Assembly: GCF_036785885.1 (NCBI RefSeq)
Contig: NC_092317.1
Location: forward strand, 4,652,501-4,716,500
Direction: 5' to 3'
Source: Coffea arabica
Taxonomy: Eukaryota; Streptophyta; Magnoliopsida; Gentianales; Rubiaceae
Length of the DNA stretch: 64,000 bases
Part shown: piece after piece, positions 61,393-64,000 of the stretch
Numbering within the stretch: the first letter of the stretch is position 1
How the letters are laid out: every line of letters starts with the position of its first letter
Position numbers and translations under genes: made by a program
Notes under the pieces: generated by a model
Database searches by the model: none
The model's input: the letters and a program-made list of their open reading frames with translations, nothing else
Told to the model about the DNA's origin: nothing

Positions 61393-61567
61393 TTGTTTGG
61401 ATAGGGTATTATTTAAAATATTATTTGGAATAATTACTGTAGCATTTTTTGTGATATGATGTATGTGAGATAAAAAGGTGATTGGGAATATAAAAAGGTG
61501 GATTGAGAAATATGTTTATGATGCAAGTGAAATATTATTTGAGATATAGGAACTATCCAAACAAACC
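61393..61567. mobile_element. Short MITE, gtttggat...atccaaac family, copy 4
   Basis: Begins tttgtttggatagggtat and ends ctatccaaacaaac, with the family core aattactgtagcattttttg, gtatgtgagataaaaaggtg and gtttatgatgcaagtgaa. It lies about 220 bp upstream of the threonate dehydrogenase-like start, so it may be within that promoter. Confidence 0.78.
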
Positions 61568-61785
61568 CAAGTTGGAACAACGTGCAATAAAATATTCAAC
61601 ACCCTCCGGCGGCACATGACAATTACAGCTCTACAAGCCACATTTGGTAGACTATTTTTTATTGCTGTTGCAAAGTCAAGAATCTTAAGCACACTTCATT
61701 TCGGTTGTCAAAGCTCAGAAGATACAGAAAAAGATCACTAGCACATTAGCAGTTCATTTTGCTGTTGGTTTTAGCTGCAAAAAAA

Positions 61786-64000
61786 ATGGCTTCTGGAAGT
61801 CAAAAGATTGTGGGGTTTCTGGGATTGGATGAAGTCGGTTTGGAATTGGCCGCTTCCCTTCTCCGTTCTGGCTATGATGTCCGAGCTTTCGAGGTTTGAT
61901 CATCACTTCTATTTATTGTTTTTCTCGGTTTAGTGACTCAACTGGAGAGATTTTGCTTTGGTGCTTGAATTGTTGGCAAGCTGTTCGTCTGGAGTTTCCT
62001 ACTACTGCTATTTTTGAGTTGTTTCCTTTTTTTAGTGAGACTGGAGCTGCATTCCTCGAGCAACTCAGCTTTACATCGATTCTTCTTTCCTTTCATTTGA
62101 TTAAAATATTTGAAGAACTTCCAACAATGGGTTTAAGGCGACAATGCTGGATGTTTGTTTCCTTTCTTGTTCCATTAAAGCAATCACTTAGTTTAATTAG
62201 CATAATGGAATTGCATTCTGGTTTCCTTGTCTCAGTTAGACCGTAGAAAACTTGAAATCATACATCTAATCTACAGATAGATGTTGTTCAAGAGAATCGG
62301 ATGAAGAGTGAAGTCTTGTGAAAAGCCTTGTAAGCTGTTTCAGCGACTTCTTTAAATTCTTGTCCTCATGCAGGAGTCATATGCCTCGTTCATATTTGGT
62401 TTACCGCGTGATAAGAAGTAGCTCATTGAAAGTGCTAATCTTTGGGACATTCTCACCATTAATGTAAGTCAGTCAGACACTTCAATTATGAAATGCCGCT
62501 GTGAGAAAATGGACTTCAGAATTGAGGGAGGATGTCTATGATTGCTCTCAGGAGCAATTATTATGACTGAAACCTCAAAAATTTTCGGTCTAGATTTGAA
62601 GAGCATACGAAATAGATGAGTTTAACAGTGTTTTGTTAAATAGAATGTATTAGCTATTCATATATGCAGATGCAGTTCATCACTAGTCCACATACTGCAG
62701 ATAGCAATAACGATCAGGTTAGATCATGGTCAAACCAAATCATATCTACACATATTTGTGACTTTTCACTCCATTGATTAAGGAGAAAGACCTCCATTAT
62801 GGTTATGGCACTGTACCTCATGCTAATTGCTCTAGCAAGCATCTTTCCTTTCCACTCTGGTTCTGATCCATATATCTACACACCATGTTTACTTGTATTC
62901 TTGGTTGTATGCCATGACTACCACTTGGGTAAAGATGAAAAAGTTTCAAAATCCGTACAATTTCGTCAATACTATTTATGCAGTATATGATGCAGTTGAT
63001 GTAGCCATGTGGTTCTTATTGTTAGCAACTCCGTTGTATTCAGTTTCTTTTGCTTCTAGATATGGTTGTTTATAATTCTTATGTAGCTTTATCCTTATGT
63101 TCATGTTCTTCACAAGAAGGAAATGTTTGTTGCACTAACTTTTGTGGACTCAAAATTTTCCTAAAAATATGTATATGCAATCTGCTGTCAGTATCTAAAG
63201 GGCTTTCCTGTATATGAGTGTATTCTTGCCACCATGGTAACATTCTTTTGAAGTTTGCTTTTGCATTTTGCTTCTGTATCTACAGCTTTGATTCAAGTCC
63301 TCGTGCACTTTCACTAATAATTTTTGGTTGCAATCGCTTTGTTGGCAGACATTCAGTCCTTTGATGGATGAGTTTTCCAAGCTAGGGGGTAAAAGATGTG
63401 GAAACACTACAGAGATGAGCAAAGGTGAAACTCTTTCTTGCTACTTTTTCCTTTGAGTTTATATTGTTCTTAAAGGACTGCCTTGATGCTTTGGCCAGTT
63501 ACAACTTTTAAATTATCCTCTGCAACAGATGGACTAGTTCTGGTCTTTGGTTCTATGGTGGTCAGGGACCTGGAAATTTCACTTGTGTATAGGATGGTAA
63601 AATGTTTGCTATACGAGTTTCTGACCTTTTGGCATACTAATTCAGTGTCTTGGCTTCCACATTCTTCATGTTCTGTAAGAAATAAAGCAAAGATCATAGA
63701 GAAATTCCTGTTTTGGATGTGTTGTTTAACATATGGGACAATAATCTTGAATTTAGTGCGACCAATTACATTGTCTAATCTTCTGGGTGGCACATAAGTT
63801 GGGAAAAAAAAACTTATCGAAACTCCTGGGAAGAACAAGATGGATTGCCCTTTGGCATTACAACTGCTGCATTTGTTGTTGAGGAAGGTAATTGAATCAA
63901 TATATGGAAATAATACGTTGAACATGGTAATGCCACACCAACGAAAGGGGCCTCCTTTAATCACTCACTAACTTAAGAAAATATAGGAGTATGGAATTGT
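61786..64000 (+). CDS. Threonate/3-hydroxyisobutyrate dehydrogenase-type fusion protein, 5' exons only
   Basis: Exon 1 (61786-61893) encodes MASGSQKIVGFLGLDEVGLE and LAASLLRSGYDVRAFE, a Rossmann NAD(P)-binding start of the beta-hydroxyacid dehydrogenase family (GxLGLDxxxLxLAxxLLRSG). Exon 2 (63349-63424) encodes TFSPLMDEFSKLGGKRCGNT and TEMSK. In plants this start belongs to a very large protein of tandem dehydrogenase domains plus a ketose-bisphosphate aldolase-like part (the AT1G18270 type, from memory). A possible exon 3 (63529-63596; DGLVLVFGSMVVRDLE) keeps phase but does not match the expected VVVLSH strand well. The remaining ~400 bases give no convincing exon. Either the gene continues past the window, or this is a degraded partial copy. 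Confidence 0.6.

Overview
This is a stretch of nuclear DNA from a flowering plant, almost certainly a eudicot. The base composition is AT-rich, nearly all genes have several exons with GT-AG introns, and every recognisable protein belongs to a plant family: TIFY/JAZ, TDX, RGTB, GPI-anchored lipid transfer protein, SURF1, plant STK11IP-like, DUF3007 and PADRE/DUF4228. Many small DNA transposons (MITEs) sit between the genes. I cannot name the species; an asterid is a guess. Exon boundaries come from reading splice sites and frame by eye. For each complete multi-exon model the summed exon length is a multiple of three, except TDX, which is one base too long.

Layout. 1-3056 (+): 3' exons of a TIFY6-type JAZ repressor. 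4474-10078 (+): TDX, a Hip-like TPR protein fused to thioredoxin, with a tandemly duplicated exon and an apparent 1-base frameshift near its start. 13528-16633 (+): beta subunit of Rab geranylgeranyl transferase. 17028-18505: two MITEs side by side. 19191-20540 (+): a GPI-anchored lipid transfer protein. 21596 to at least 32812 (-): a large Helitron (rolling-circle transposon) with a Rep/Pif1 transposase gene and a separate RPA1-like gene. It has been invaded by a 0.64-kb MITE and by a 1.2-kb TG...CA insertion that carries the tail of a ribosomal protein L23A gene. 34274-36507 (+): SURF1. 37272-46015 (-): a long leucine-rich-repeat protein of the plant STK11IP-like family, convergent with SURF1. 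46480-48352: a tRNA-type SINE and two MITEs with 9-bp target duplications. 48775-51227 (-): DUF3007 organelle membrane protein. 51783-52206: two copies of a short MITE family that recurs near 61 kb. 54724-55227 (+): PADRE-domain protein. 56565-57268 (-): small plant-specific protein of unknown function. 61786-end (+): first exons of a threonate dehydrogenase/aldolase-type fusion gene.

The host genes do not form a pathway; this is ordinary plant gene-space. The most notable items are the Helitron complex (nested insertions, an ORF-bearing RPA partner, duplicated leader repeats with G-boxes), the captured RPL23A tail, and the altered TDX gene.
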